Origin: Xestospongia muta
Taxonomy: Eukaryota; Porifera; Demospongiae; Haplosclerida; Petrosiidae
Assembly (NCBI GenBank): GCA_963693285.1
Contig: OY848917.1
Location: 1,056,501-1,120,500, forward strand
Reading direction: 5' to 3'
DNA: 64,000 nucleotides
Part shown: one piece after another, positions 14,301 to 26,265 of the stretch
Layout of the letters: the number at the start of each line of letters is the position of its first letter
Numbering within the stretch: the stretch's first letter is position 1
Made by a program: the position numbers and the translations under genes
Notes under the pieces: model-generated
Database searches by the model: none
Told to the model about the DNA's origin: nothing
What the model saw: only the letters and a program-made list of their open reading frames with translations

Positions 14301-17300
14301 TATCTTATTGTGGCTGCTATACCATGCTCTGCTGTCCTTGTGTCTTTCTCTACTTTCTGTCATAGTCAAATCTTAATACTACTTTTACAATAATGGGTGT
14401 TTTGTGTCAGTTTATCGTAGAGAGTGAAATATTTTCAAGTTTTTAATTTTATATCATGTACTAATAAACTATGTTATTATTAAATATACATAATGTTTTA
14501 ATACAGGATAATGTCATTATACATTTTATTTGTTTTATCCATGTAGGCTGGTGATACTCCAGTTCATTTCGCTTCCTACCGGAACCATGTAGATATACTT
14601 AAACTACTAGTGCAACACAATGCACTTTTAGATGTGAAAAATGAAGTAAGTATTTTAGTGGTATTATATTTTTCTTAGATTATTCCATTGAATAATCATA
14701 AATATAACAATTGTCTGTAAGATGACTTTAATATATAAAAAGTCTATGAAAACATTAGTACTATATTCTTCACTAAAGCATACTTATTAATTATGTCATA
14801 TATTACTATGTAATTATTGTTTACAATGTCTCCTCCCATAATGTAAACATTACATAATAATACAAACAGCTTTACAAAAGATGTTAAGTATTACAATATA
14901 TATATGTAGTGGTTTCTATTGTCCACACTGACTAGAAGTATAGTACTACTTATATTGTACATGTCATTGATAACAATAGAGGGTGATCATGTAGTTATTT
15001 AAACAAGGTATTTTTAATTCATGTACAGAAATAGTAGGTTTTTTAGTTAATATCTTGTTGATGATTGCTGTACAATAACAATGTAAATCATGTATTTAAT
15101 ACACAGTATATAAAGAAGACATATTGTAAAGTATACTTTGTTCATGTTGAGAATGAACACTAACTCTGTGTTATAACTGTGGCTAGGAATGAGTTAGAGA
15201 GAAATGATTTGTACCATTTAAAACAACTCATAAGTTCACAAATGTTATGAAAAACTAGAGCACATCTGTCTAGGAAAGTTTAAAACTATAAATCCCATAA
15301 AAGTGAATGGCATTCTTCGCATTCCACCATGACTGATGTCACACATATTTTGTATATTATTAATGAACATTTATACAAGCATTCTCCAGTTTCACTAGAA
15401 AATTTTAGAAATTGTTGAAAATGCCTTTAATACTAAACATAAGATAGATTAAGAGACAACTGCAAAGAACCACTAGCTTCAATAGACTTACCAAAAACAT
15501 TCCACCTATAATACCACTCCCTAGATCATTGATGTTGTCATAATTGAAATTCCACTAAACCATAGTCATACTCAACATGAACAGAGTATACCGTATATCG
15601 GGAAACATTCGTGTCGGGATATTTTTGCAAATTAGTGAAATTGTGTTTTTTACGAATATAAATTTTGGGAATTTGTACCATGTTTCCACCCACTTACAAT
15701 TATTACCGTTTGACTACACCCTAAACACGTTTTCTTACACCTGGTCTCTACAATGGAAGAGACGTTCGAAATGGAATCCCATATGAAAGAATACCATGTT
15801 TATAAAGAGGTATAAACATCCAATGGAGAAGAAATCATTTTTTTACTAACTATTTGCCACATGGTCACCCATAATTGAATTTTCTGCTTAACCATTTGCC
15901 ACACCCATAATTGTAAGAAATTGGCAAGAGGATATTTTTACAAAGGAGTTAAATTCGTAAAATTCGCAAAAAATTTGCAACACGAATGTTTCCTAATATA
16001 CGGTAGTAGGCAATGATGTCATTACAATTACACTCTTATAATGAGATTTGTTTGTTATGATCACCTTTTATATTACTTACCTTAGCTTCTCTATGTAGTA
16101 TCAGTTTGAGCATATGACTCAATTTATCTGTCAAGTTGTGAAATATACTCAGATATGATGAAACTCTCTCTTTGTTTAAATTGTACTTAACTCTAAGCCT
16201 GTTGATAGTGACATATTAAACTAATAGGTATACTCTGTCTGACTTGAGTTGAACTACCTAGACATGTAAATAACTTTGCTTTTTTACGTGCTATCCACAT
16301 GGAACTTATACCAATCAATTCAGCTTGCAAATGTGGATTTTATATATAAAATTTGGCTCTCTAGTGCTACGAGAAAGTAGCAAACTATAAACTCCATACA
16401 TTTTCAATGGAATACCTTCCTCATACTTCAAATTCCAGACCTTCGAATAACACTTTTCACATTGAGAAGTCAGCCGTGTGTCACGTGGCAATTCACAATT
16501 ACAGTTCTAATTATATGAACAAATGTTCTATTATAACAATTATTACTATTAAAATAATAATGAGATATTGTCTTTTGCGATTTAAGGCAGCTATAAACCC
16601 ACCATGGTTCTGAAAAGAACCTTTTAACTAAGAAGAAAGACCGAGAATGTCTAGAACTATTCGTCATCAGAACTATCAGATTGATCAGAATCATCAGACT
16701 CATCTGAGTTTGGAACCTCAGTTTCTTTTCTCTTTGCATCTTTACGAATGGGTGGAAAAATGTGGTCTGTTCGCATGACATTCACGTGAACAAGTAATGA
16801 ATAACATTAAAATGTACTTCAGTGTTAAGTGTATAAAGTAGATGAGAAAATACCTCACCTTACATTCCATACATAACAAACTTTATTTTTAATGAAGGGC
16901 TCAACTCAACTCGGACAGAATATAGTTTGTATTTTTGATATCTATACTTCAAAACTAATAACATACTCTATACTTACTTGACATTCTTGTTACCATGTAA
17001 TACCAACTTGTGATATATTTATTCCTTTTACATCATTTGTCTTGTCTGTCATTTATTAGACATGTGACAATTATCAGACTAAATTTGACAACACTTAATA
17101 TTATAGTACTTCTCTTATATTGTGTCCATTTAATTTAGTGACACTACTGAGATAATAGTCAATTATTATATTTACCAAATTATATACTAATCACCTGTTT
17201 TTGTCATGATTATGATTTAACAAGATATCTTCTTTTATTTCAGTATGGTTATACACCTCTTCATGATGCCTGCAGTAATGGATCTACTGAAGCAATAGCA

Positions 17301-20185
17301 TTGTTGCTATCTACTGGTATTATTAATCCAAACGAAACTAACAATAATAACCAAACTCCCATTGAATTGGTTAAGCCTAATGATAAAAATCGCTTCGAAA
17401 TTTTAAAGCTTTTTCTTCCATTTGAACAATGCCGTGAAAGCTATCCCATTGATTCCTATGCCAAAGTTTTCTTTTGTGGAAATACAACAGCTGGAAAGAG
17501 TTCTTTAGCTGCAGTTTTAATTCAACGAGCCAAGAAGGGTCACGACCACAAATTTAATCTATTAGAATGTGTCACTGATGTGGTACCATTAACAGCTGGT
17601 ATAGCTACACATACACTACAATCACATGAGATTGGTAATGTCGTTCTTTATGATTTAGCAGGTCACCGAGAATACTATAGTAGCCATACTGCAGTACTTG
17701 AGCATTTGATGTTAAGATCACCAGCTGTATTTTGTGTTTTATCTAAGCTTACTGATAATGATAATGATATAGCAAGTGATCTCTATTATTGGCTCAATTT
17801 TATTGAGAATATTAATGCTAGAGTGACAAAGCCTTCTCACATTATTACTGTTGGAAGCCATGTTGATTTGAAAGATAGCAGTGTAGAGTTTAATGTCATT
17901 CTTGATGACATTGTACGAGAAATTGTTCGTCGCCAGAAATTTAGTGGTTTTGCAGCTGTAGACTGTCATCGTCCAGGTGGTAAAGGTGTTAAAGAGCTTG
18001 TATCTCTCCTAGCTGAAAGTTGTAAAGCTGTACTGGACAGATCTGACAGCATTAGTATCTATTGTCATGTTTTGTATGCATTTTTACTAACACTTGATAT
18101 GGTAGCCATTAGCTTGCAGCAGCTTTGTGCATTGCTTGAAGAGAAAAATGATCCATCTCTTCCATCAAATGAATCAGCTTTGTTAGAATTTTTGACCATT
18201 CTTTCCGACAAAGGTCTTATTTTATTTTTAAAAAATGAAGACTGTGAAAGCTGGATTATTATCAAGAAAGAGGCTCTTCTTGAGGAAGTCAATGGTACCC
18301 TATTTGCTCCATCTGCTATTACACGTGTTTATCGACAGATTGCCAGTAATACTGGAGTGGTTTCTACATCTGCTCTGAGAAATCTTTTTAAAGATAAATA
18401 TGATATTAATATGTTGATATCATTTCTAATTATTCTCGAGTTTTGCCATATCCTAGATCCTGATACACTTGAAGAGATTTCAACTAATCTCTCACCTTCA
18501 TCTCCTGTAGAAACAGAAAAATTGCTCTACATTCCTGCTCTTGTACAGGCAGAGCGTCCTTCTGACGTGACTTTGGATAAAGGAATTGGATGGTGTCTTT
18601 GGTGCAACAATCCTCATCAATTTTTCTCTACTCGTTTCCTTTTTCGTTTGCTTCTTCATCTTGCCTTTAAATATTGCCTGCCAAAATGTAATGTTGGGCA
18701 AATGAAAGGTGGATCTGAATTAGCTAGACGTTGTACTTTGTGGAAAGATGGTATTTATTGGATTAGTAGAGGTGGAGTAAAGGTGATTGTTCAAATGAGT
18801 GAAAATAATCGTTGTATAACTGTACTTACTTCCAATGGTGAAGCATCAATGGCTTGCCAACTTCAAAGCAAAATTATCAATGATATTTTTAACCTTCAGA
18901 AGGACACCTGTCCTTCCTATGACATCACAGAATGTTTGATATCTCCATCTGATATTGGTAGATCACTGACCAACAGAATTAGTGATATACCAGTGTTTGT
19001 GATGAGAGATGTCACTCATGCTATGCTAACTAATACAAAGTATGTCACCGATGACAGTGGTACAACAACAGTAGAGGTTGCTAGTCTGTTTTTTGGAAAT
19101 GAGCCTTTTAGCAAAGTTTGCCCAGAATTTATTAAAGTTTTATTCGATAGTGTTAAGTCTTCGGAGCTTCTCCCATCAATTTATCTTGAGTATTTGCGCT
19201 CACGTTGCTCTGCAATAATGAAATTGTGTGCTTTGAAGGATTATACCTTCTTGTCTGTTAGAGAACATCTCAATAGTCACAGTATGTTTGCTGGACGTGA
19301 TCCTTTAGTAAGTAAATATTTTGATATTTTTGTACTGTCAGTTATTGTCTATTTGTAGACTGTTGTCTTTCCTAAACTCACTGATGATGAAATACAAATA
19401 TACTCAAAGGAATTTATTGATATATTGAAATCCTCTCCAGGTATGTCTAATACTTTATCTATTATAACATAACACTGGTCAACTTAGTTTGATGTAGTAA
19501 TGTTTGTATTTAATAGTTTTGTTTGTGCAATGTAAATGAATTTAATTATATTAGGCAATAAACACACTTAGTATGTTTGTCAAGTAATTTGACATTTTAA
19601 TATTGTTGAATCAACACTTACTCTCTTTGAAAATAACAAACAAGCCACAGTTTGCTTTTAAATCTTCTACTAAAATATATGCCCACTTCATATATTTTTG
19701 AAAACTTTAATATTAAATGTTCAAAGCAGCTGTTTTTTGTTATGATATCTGAAAGTATATGACACTGTAGTTATTTATGTTCTTTTACCATAGTAACAGG
19801 AGAGAACAGCTGTATTAAAAAATTTATTTATTTTCCTAAGTTATGTAAGTTATAGAGTTTGTTGTATTGTTATTATCAACATTGTTTAGCTGAAAAGCCT
19901 GAAAGAGTTAACTTGTTGAGTAAACTCACAGCTATTGATGCATCATGGCGCAGTATTGGCAATGGTCTTGGCCTATCTTACAATGATCTTCAAGGTTTAG
20001 CTGAATCCAATATCTCTAATCAAACAAAACTAGATCATGTCCTTCAAATGTGGCTAAACATGGATGGTGAATCTACTCCTGTAACTTGGAAAACAATTAT
20101 AGATGTCGTCAAGGGACCTCTTGTTGAAAACAAAGCTCTCGCTATTAAGATATATCAAGACTTGAAAGAAGATAGCTCTAAATAA
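5306..20185 (+). CDS. ROCO1: Ser/Thr/Pro-rich N-terminus, ankyrin repeats, Roc-COR GTPase, death domain
   Basis: Exons: 5306-5381, 5907-6769, 7170-7286, 8348-8440, 9174-9281, 11191-11289, 14547-14645, 17244-19307, 19359-19440, 19794-19844 (51 bp, possibly a cassette), 19890-20185; about 1315 aa. The first exon has a basic PSKRPRM cluster. The next encodes about 288 Ser/Thr/Pro/Asn-rich residues, and the third is acidic (SSSDEEDFDPM). The four exons from 8348 to 14645, plus the start of 17244-19307, each carry roughly one ankyrin repeat (TPVHFAS, TPLHDAC). Roc: G1 GNTTAGKSS (about residue 564), G3 DLAGHREYY (about 622), G4 VGSHVDL (about 690). COR follows (LSDKGLILFL; LWCNNPHQFFSTRF). The last exon is a death domain (WRSIGNGLGLSYNDL and a TPVTW motif). 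There is no kinase or LRR, so it resembles DAPK-type ROCO proteins minus the kinase. A GTP-regulated death-domain signalling role is inferred from the family. The ATG at 5306 is chosen because its exon joins 5907 in phase. Confidence 0.85.
8677..9080. mobile_element. TIR element (MITE), 3'-truncated copy in ROCO1 intron
   Basis: The left end TACTGTATAGTGGGTATTAT and the following 400 bases match the complete element in ROCO2 (39311-39820). Here the right terminal repeat and about 280 bases of adjacent intron are missing, so sequence matching 40020 onward follows directly. Confidence 0.7.
10130..10865. repeat. Degenerate long tandem repeat with CA microsatellites (ROCO1 intron)
   Basis: A block beginning GGCTGTCCTATGAAT at about 10139 recurs about 387 bases later as GGCTGTCTTATGAAT (10526). 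A third partial copy, around 10780-10860, includes CCTATAATCACT. Each copy ends in a CA-rich tract (10268-10290, 10660-10700, 10845-10860). The same structure is present in ROCO2 at about 42235-42970. Confidence 0.65.
13138..13310. repeat. A-rich AAACTA low-complexity tract in ROCO1 intron
   Basis: Imperfect repetition of AACTAAAACTA. A matching tract lies at 46915-47075 in ROCO2, where an opposite-strand counterpart (TTTAGTTATAG repeats, 44985-45310) also exists. Copy 1 therefore looks like one flank of a larger element whose other flank has been lost. Confidence 0.5.
15589..16005. mobile_element. Complete 417-bp TIR element (MITE) in ROCO1 intron
   Basis: The left end TACCGTATATCGGGAAACAT is mirrored at the right end, whose reverse complement reads TACCGTATATTAGGAAACAT. 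The inverted similarity extends through ATTCGTGT and TTTTGCAAATT/TTTTGCGAATT. There is no coding capacity. In ROCO2 only the right half remains (49187-49387). Confidence 0.85.
16340..16800 (-). other. Repeat-like segment with a short acidic-tailed minus-strand reading frame
   Basis: On the minus strand a frame from about 16800 down to a TAG near 16661 reads ...MRTDHIFPPIRKDAKRKE and ends in SDESDDSDQSDSSDDE. That acid-serine tail looks like a protein C-terminus, but I do not recognise the protein. The left part (GTGCTACGAGAAAGTAGCAA) has a hairpin-like arrangement and resembles dispersed repeat sequence. A parallel copy lies at 49735-50190 in ROCO2 with several replacements. It may be the tail of a transposon-borne gene; the element ends were not found. 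Confidence 0.3.
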
Positions 20186-22108
20186 GAGATTAAATGAAGT
20201 GAGTACTCAATGCTCTATTGTTTACTGACAATATATAGAGTTATGGTATTGTTAACTTTGTTACTTGTACTTTAATAATGTGATCTTGAAGTAGTACTTT
20301 AACACCTATTATTACAATTTGGTATTACTTTGTAAAGTAAATAGTATCATAATTGATACCATCCTATATTAATAATACAAGCTCACTATTATTGTGATAT
20401 TATCATTAATTTATTGTTAACTATGTCTTTTTGACTATTAGTATATAATAACAATGTAAACTATTATATGTTCCATGAAACAGGTTGACAAAGTATACTT
20501 TGTGTACATAGTCCATTCATTAGCTATGTCTTTATAATATTTTATTTTATTTACTGTAGATAATGATGACCAAGACAAACATTTTAAACTTATTAATGTC
20601 TTATCTACATTTGACTGAGCTGTTTATTATCATTTCTATATTTTTACTATTTTAATATTTCTATATTAATATGTTGTTTTTACTCCCTATATCAAAATAC
20701 TACGACAAAGTGGAGCTAAAGAGGTTGAGAGTTTGCATTCCAGCTCCACCCAAATCTACAAAAGGTCATTAAGTTGGGCGTGGTTTTAATTAATAAGTCG
20801 TTATCAAATGAATTGGCAGTTTGACATGTGTCAGTCTAAATTCGATATTATTATCAGGTTAGATACTGTTAACTACGTATCTTCATAGTATGTATATATG
20901 TTGTGTTCTCCTGTAGCTAGATGATTTGAAATCACTGATAATGTACAAGACAAGATATAAGAGTTATGATATTATCAGGTATATAGTTCTAGCTGACATA
21001 TACACGTGTAGATATGTTCTAGAGAATTGTATTGGTAAATAATTTGATGGAGTAAAAGTAACCTTGTAATATAACAATACTCCTTCATTTAATGTCTCTA
21101 GTAATGTGTGTGAAGAGTCAAGTGTTAGTCTAGTGTTGTCACTCCTTCACTTAGAAAGGAAGTATCTGGTAGTATGGATATATCAAAATCATTCAGCTCC
21201 ACCATATACTGTAGTGGTTAATTATCACATTCTTTCATCATAAATATTATTAAATAATACCACAAACAGTTAGGTCTACCAAATAAATTACTTAAATAAA
21301 CTCATAACTACTGCTAATAAAATAAAAGTATTTAAAGTTTGTGAGTTTATAGCAATCATCTAAAAGTTATTATCACTGCTAAAAGTAATGAAGATAAGAT
21401 GAATGAGTTTACCAGTGAAAGTCTAATTGGTACATCCACATCTTTAATTATATTCCAGTAGAATGTTTTTGATATATACTACTACCAGGTCCTTCCTCTC
21501 TTATCAAAGGGACAATGAGACTTTGTTCTACAGGTACAACTTCTAACCTAATAGACTAGTTTATAATAGTTACTATTACTATAGACCACATGTTCTCATG
21601 ATGTTGTTAGAAGTTATGATAATTTATCTCATGTACTAGGAGTTACTGCTATTCATGAAGAACATAGGTCAGTATTATGAAGTCAAAGTGTGTCTCAACC
21701 ACAGTCCCCTTGAGGTAAGTGAGGTTGTGGAAAACATTTATAACACTACTATATGCATAAATGAACCAGTGGTAAAGTGACACCATAATTATGTATATAA
21801 CTAACTATACATGTTGCTATTGAGATTATAAGATGTATCCTGTTTCATAATGTGTATGTTGAGATTATATTATGCACTAGTTAATACAGTTTAATACATG
21901 CTTTCACAGAGTATTGGAGTGCATGAACAGCTGTAATGAACAGCTGCAAATAATTAATGAACAAGAGCTCAATCTATTGTGTAGTCTGAGTACACTTAAC
22001 TATCATACTAACTTATACATATTTAAATAGTATATGTTACACTTACTTTTTCAACTGCAGTACAGTAAATATATGTTCTATTACTATTACTATAATCTAT
22101 CTATCCAG
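20186..22108 (+). promoter_or_regulatory. ROCO1 3' UTR, then MAGUK-B promoter and possible 5' exons
   Basis: A splice-donor-like GTGAGT lies just past the ROCO1 stop, and an acceptor TTTACTGTAG at about 20560 suggests a 3' UTR intron. From 20690 a GC-richer block (two AGCTCCAC motifs, GGTCATTAAGTTGGGCGTGG) resembles a promoter. It recurs at 56763 before MAGUK-D and, diverged, at 27510. Candidate upstream MAGUK exons are a short ATG frame at about 20941 (MYKTRYKSYDII), a frame just after 21643 (ELLLFMKNIGQYYEVKV) and a frame starting near 21924. Their phases do not join cleanly, so the 5' gene structure is unresolved. Confidence 0.35.
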
Positions 22109-25100
22109 GGTGGTGGCTCAATGGCATTTGTCTTCTACCAACCACTTCCACATGGACGAAAAGCTACTTTATACCAAAAACCAATCTAAATTACTACATT
22201 TGTCAAGTAGCTATTGATGAAAACCCACACACCCTCTCATGTGCTATCCCAAGTAAGTTTGATGACAATATCTAAAACAATACTGAAAGTAAATTATGAA
22301 GACATTGTGTATGGGCAGACAAATTAGTTTGATGTTCATAGCAATATTTCCTAAATAGTATGATAGCCATGCTTGCATTCACTCTAATATGATGTAACAG
22401 TTTATACATGAAAGCACAGCAATAGTTTTAGATAAGTCCCTTTAAAGGTCATAGTACACTTTCATCAATTGTACTAAGAAGGCAGTTTTGTTTATTGGAT
22501 AGTATTTTCTTTTGTCTTTAAGAATACCTATATTAACAACATGAAAAGGAGACTTATTTTATTCATTAGCAACTATTTACTGAGTATTAGTGTCAAATTC
22601 ATAACAGAATTTTTCATAATAAACTGACAAAATGTTGTCCCCTTATAATCAAAACATTACTTTGTTACCATAGTAAATAATTAAAGGATACTTTAAGCAT
22701 ATAATTTTCTGTTGAAGAAGTAATTGAAGTGTCAGATATTTCATTGTCCACATTAAAGAAGTATAACCATCAAGTCAGGATTAGTACCTTGTACCTTGTG
22801 ATGTATTGCCTCATATCATGATCAACAAATACTGTAGATAAAGGTGTGGTCATGTGACAGACAGTATGTTACCTTGTGACTGGAAGTAAAACATTGCCTG
22901 CAATCATTAGCACATTAGCTATACTTACTGTTTGTCAGCACCGTATACCATATTAGTTCTAATTAAAGGAAATGTTTACATTGAAGTCTTTTGAATTTTA
23001 TCCAGGTAGTTAAGGAATTATGTCAGTATGTACATATGCATATACAAAGCTGCATTGATTATTGTATAATGTCAGTTATTGTCATTGTATGTCATACTGT
23101 GTAATAATCTCTTGCTATGAATATAGTTAAAGTATTTTTCCCAATTTCTGAACAGAAAAAATGTAGGGAGAATCCAATAGTAACCTGATTCCTTTAATTT
23201 GGCAGGAATTTAAAACTCAAATACATTTTTATATTATAATAATTATGTTGAAAATTACAAGTATTGCATTATGTGGAGTTCTTTACTTGTGTTGTTATGG
23301 TTACCTTATTTGGTTTAGAAATAAACAGCTCTAGATTAATTACATACACTGTACATGTCATAGGTATTACTTACTACCTTTCTTTTATTAGAATACCCAA
23401 TAGCTGAAGAGGTGGAGCTGAGGGTCTACTGTGAAAATCAGCCAATAGCAATTTCCACATTCACTTTCTTCCAGAACATGCCACCCTCAGATATGTTGCT
23501 GCAAATACTCCACTCTCAATTGCAGTCTCAATTCCAGTTAGGTGGTCAGGGTGGACTTGGTGGTACAGGTAGTGGAGCTACTGGAGGACAGGTACACTAA
23601 ACAACTTTTAGATTTACTTCCAATGTATGTTCTTCTGTAGACTATGAGTGCTGGACACTATGCTGGTTATATCCCATCATCAATGTACCAGCTTTTGTTG
23701 GGTGCATGTCGTCTTGGTTGTGAGCCCCTAGTCTATTGTCTCCTGTGATGGAAGGAATATCTTCAGAGCAAATGAAAGAGGCACATGAATGTGCTGAAAC
23801 TAATGGACATGAAGAATTAGCTGAGCATCTTATGGAATTGTTCATTCTACATGATATGGCTCTGCCACCTAAGTTGATTAGCCGTGGACCTGGTCAGTCT
23901 AAGGAGCCAGAAAAACATGTCCATTCTTATTATGATGCATTGGATATGATGGATCAAGGTGGCAATACACCTCAAGGTAATGTACATGTTTAGTGTATAC
24001 ACATGATATGCATTTTGTGTAAGTGTATGAGCAGCAATTATTTGGCAACATTATTGACTCGGTAGTAGCTATATTATAGCTCTGATGAGGTATATGTCAT
24101 AGTTATCTCTCTTTAGTACATATTAATGTATTAAAGTTTTTTTCATTATTAATTATATGTCATTCTCTCTTTACAGAACGTCCTGAGACTGTTCTCAAAC
24201 AACTTGTTGTTGCTATACAATCCAGTAAGACTAAAGAGAAAAAACAGAATGTTGAAGAAGAGGAAAAGAAAGATGAAGAGGAAGTAATCCTTGAAGATGA
24301 CGTAATCACACCTACTAATGAGATTCCTGCCACTCTTCAAGAGCTTCCAATAGAAGATTTAACTAAACAATTGGATCAAACAAAACTTACGGTTGAAAGA
24401 AAAATCTCAGGTTCTCATCTAAAACGGCAAACCAAGTCAATATCAGGTAAACTATATTCTCAATTTAAATAAATTAACTCATTTTAGATGGTGATGTAGA
24501 TCTACCTGAGGAAGCATTCAAACCAGCCACACCCCCTCGTTTATCAAGAGGTAGTTTATCTGAAAGTGGAGATGAAGTAGGAGAGCTACCCTATAATCAG
24601 AAGAAGCATCCATTTTATCAACACAGTGATGCTGACTCAGCTATTGGCATGGTAAGCACTAGATAGACACTATACATTTATAAATGTAGTAAATTTAATC
24701 TGTTTCACACACTCCACTATAAAATTAGTTTTCTTAAAGTAATATATCATCTAATTTTATAGTCTTTTGAAGAAAAGTGCTCTTCTATGATCTTCTCTGA
24801 GGTTCAACGTCGTAGGAGTTCCTCTCTCCTTCCAATAGAATATGTTGGTCAAAGTCGTGATGCTTTTAGTATTAAACTACCTCAAGATGCTGGAATAGAA
24901 GGTATTAAACCACACTATATGATATGATTATTTAGCATACACTTATACATGCAGCAATATCTTAGTTGATTGACATCAAGTGATATTGTCTTATTGTTAT
25001 AGTTGCTAGCAGTCTTGAGTGGGAATCTAATATTGTGGTCATTGAAGATTATCCACCAAATCAAGAATGCTTCGTCGTACTCCTAGTGAACAAAATGTTT

Positions 25101-26260
25101 ATGATAACATCAAAACTAAGATCAACCAGCTCAAGGCCACCTAAGTAAGTCTAAACTTAAATCTACTCATTCATAATGTACAATACAATGGTTCTATTAA
25201 TATTATATGTAATGGTTTTCTTCTGTAGCTCTGAGAGGACAGTTACCATTCCACGCTCATCAAATGGTTTTGGTTTTAAAATGATTGGTGGTAAAACAGT
25301 GGGTGTGTTTATCTCTGATATACGTGCTGATGTCACACGAGTAAGTATTAAACACCGTAGTTGTATTGACCACACCCCCACCAGTAATCGTGAAATGACA
25401 CTCAAGAAAGGGTCTTTGCTTAGGGTAGTCAATACATTTGTCCATGCTCCAAATTATTGGTTAGCTTGGGCTGTTGATGAAAGAACTGGTGTGGAGACAC
25501 AACTGAAGAGAATACCAAGTCCTGTATAGTAAGTAGATTGTAGTTGATATTGTACCATGACTAGTATGAATTGACCAATCAGATTGCTTTAATTGAGGTT
25601 GATAAATTTCATATCAACCTCTGATTGTTATCAGTCAGGTTGACAATTTTTTTAGCGGAGGTTGACAATTTTTTACTAGTAGCGGTAATTCAAAAATAAA
25701 TAATAAATGAATCGCTAGATTCAATATCGACAAGACAATATCGGTCAGGGCGTGGTCAAATAAATGGGCGTCTACCTGAGAAAGAATAATTATAGTCCAA
25801 CTCGTCTTCCATTTTGAATTTGCGTCGTTAGAATAAAAAAAACGTTGCTAGACTACCTTTATATAGCAGGTTTGTGCGTGATATTGTTGCCATGGCAGAC
25901 CATTTCATGGTACAAGCCGGTTATATACCCTCGGTACGGTTTCCATGGCATTTATCAACCTCGCAACTTCGTCGCTCGGTTGATAAATCTCATGGAAACC
26001 TTTACCTCGGTATATAACCTATACGTAAATTTATAATAATTATAGGAAAATACCAAATAATGATCATCTTGTATTCTATCATTAGTTCTATACATGTACT
26101 AATATTTCAGTATATAGTCAATGTTTATATCATATAAAAGATGTCCTAATAATATGATCCATTAATATCAAACTTATTTTTATTATAATCTCTTAATTTA
26201 TTTTTTAGTGCTCAAAGACAATTTGGTTATGAGGTATATGAGCGTGTTCAAATAAAATAA
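22109..26260 (+). pseudogene. MAGUK-B: decayed paralog of MAGUK-A
   Basis: It aligns exon by exon with MAGUK-A and adds the preceding DBB-like exon (22109-22251, GGGSMAFVFYQPLPHG). Lesions visible against copies A and D: a 4-base net loss near 22165; a 10-base loss in the second DBB exon (about 23735); a deletion joining the first half of PDZ1 to the exon starting CTTCGTCG (about 25067), which removes the rest of PDZ1; and a deletion joining the PDZ2 donor region to mid-SH3 (about 25350). The first GuK exon ends at about 26250, where MAGUK sequence stops and ROCO-type sequence begins, giving a stop at 26258-26260. A 480-bp insertion also lies in the last intron. It cannot encode a full MAGUK. 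Confidence 0.85.
25547..26027. mobile_element. 480-bp insertion with a 101-bp near-perfect palindrome
   Basis: Absent from the same intron in MAGUK-A (after 3490) and MAGUK-D. It contains a small hairpin (GAGGTTGATA...TATCAACCTC, about 25595-25625). A long palindrome at 25919-26019 has a left arm starting GGTTATATACCCTCGG and a right arm ending CCTCGGTATATAACC, around a loop at about CAACTTCGTCG. There is no reading frame of interest. It is probably a non-autonomous foldback element. Confidence 0.7.
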
Positions 26261-26265
26261 AGTTA

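Noticed and set aside
17739..18701. Minus-strand frames inside the Roc-COR exon
   Set aside because: Antisense shadows of a strongly coding exon; no homology or own signals.
19859..19889. Extra N-terminal residues of the death-domain frame (MLYCYYQHCL)
   Set aside because: They come from the intron between the 51-bp exon and the acceptor at 19888-19889.
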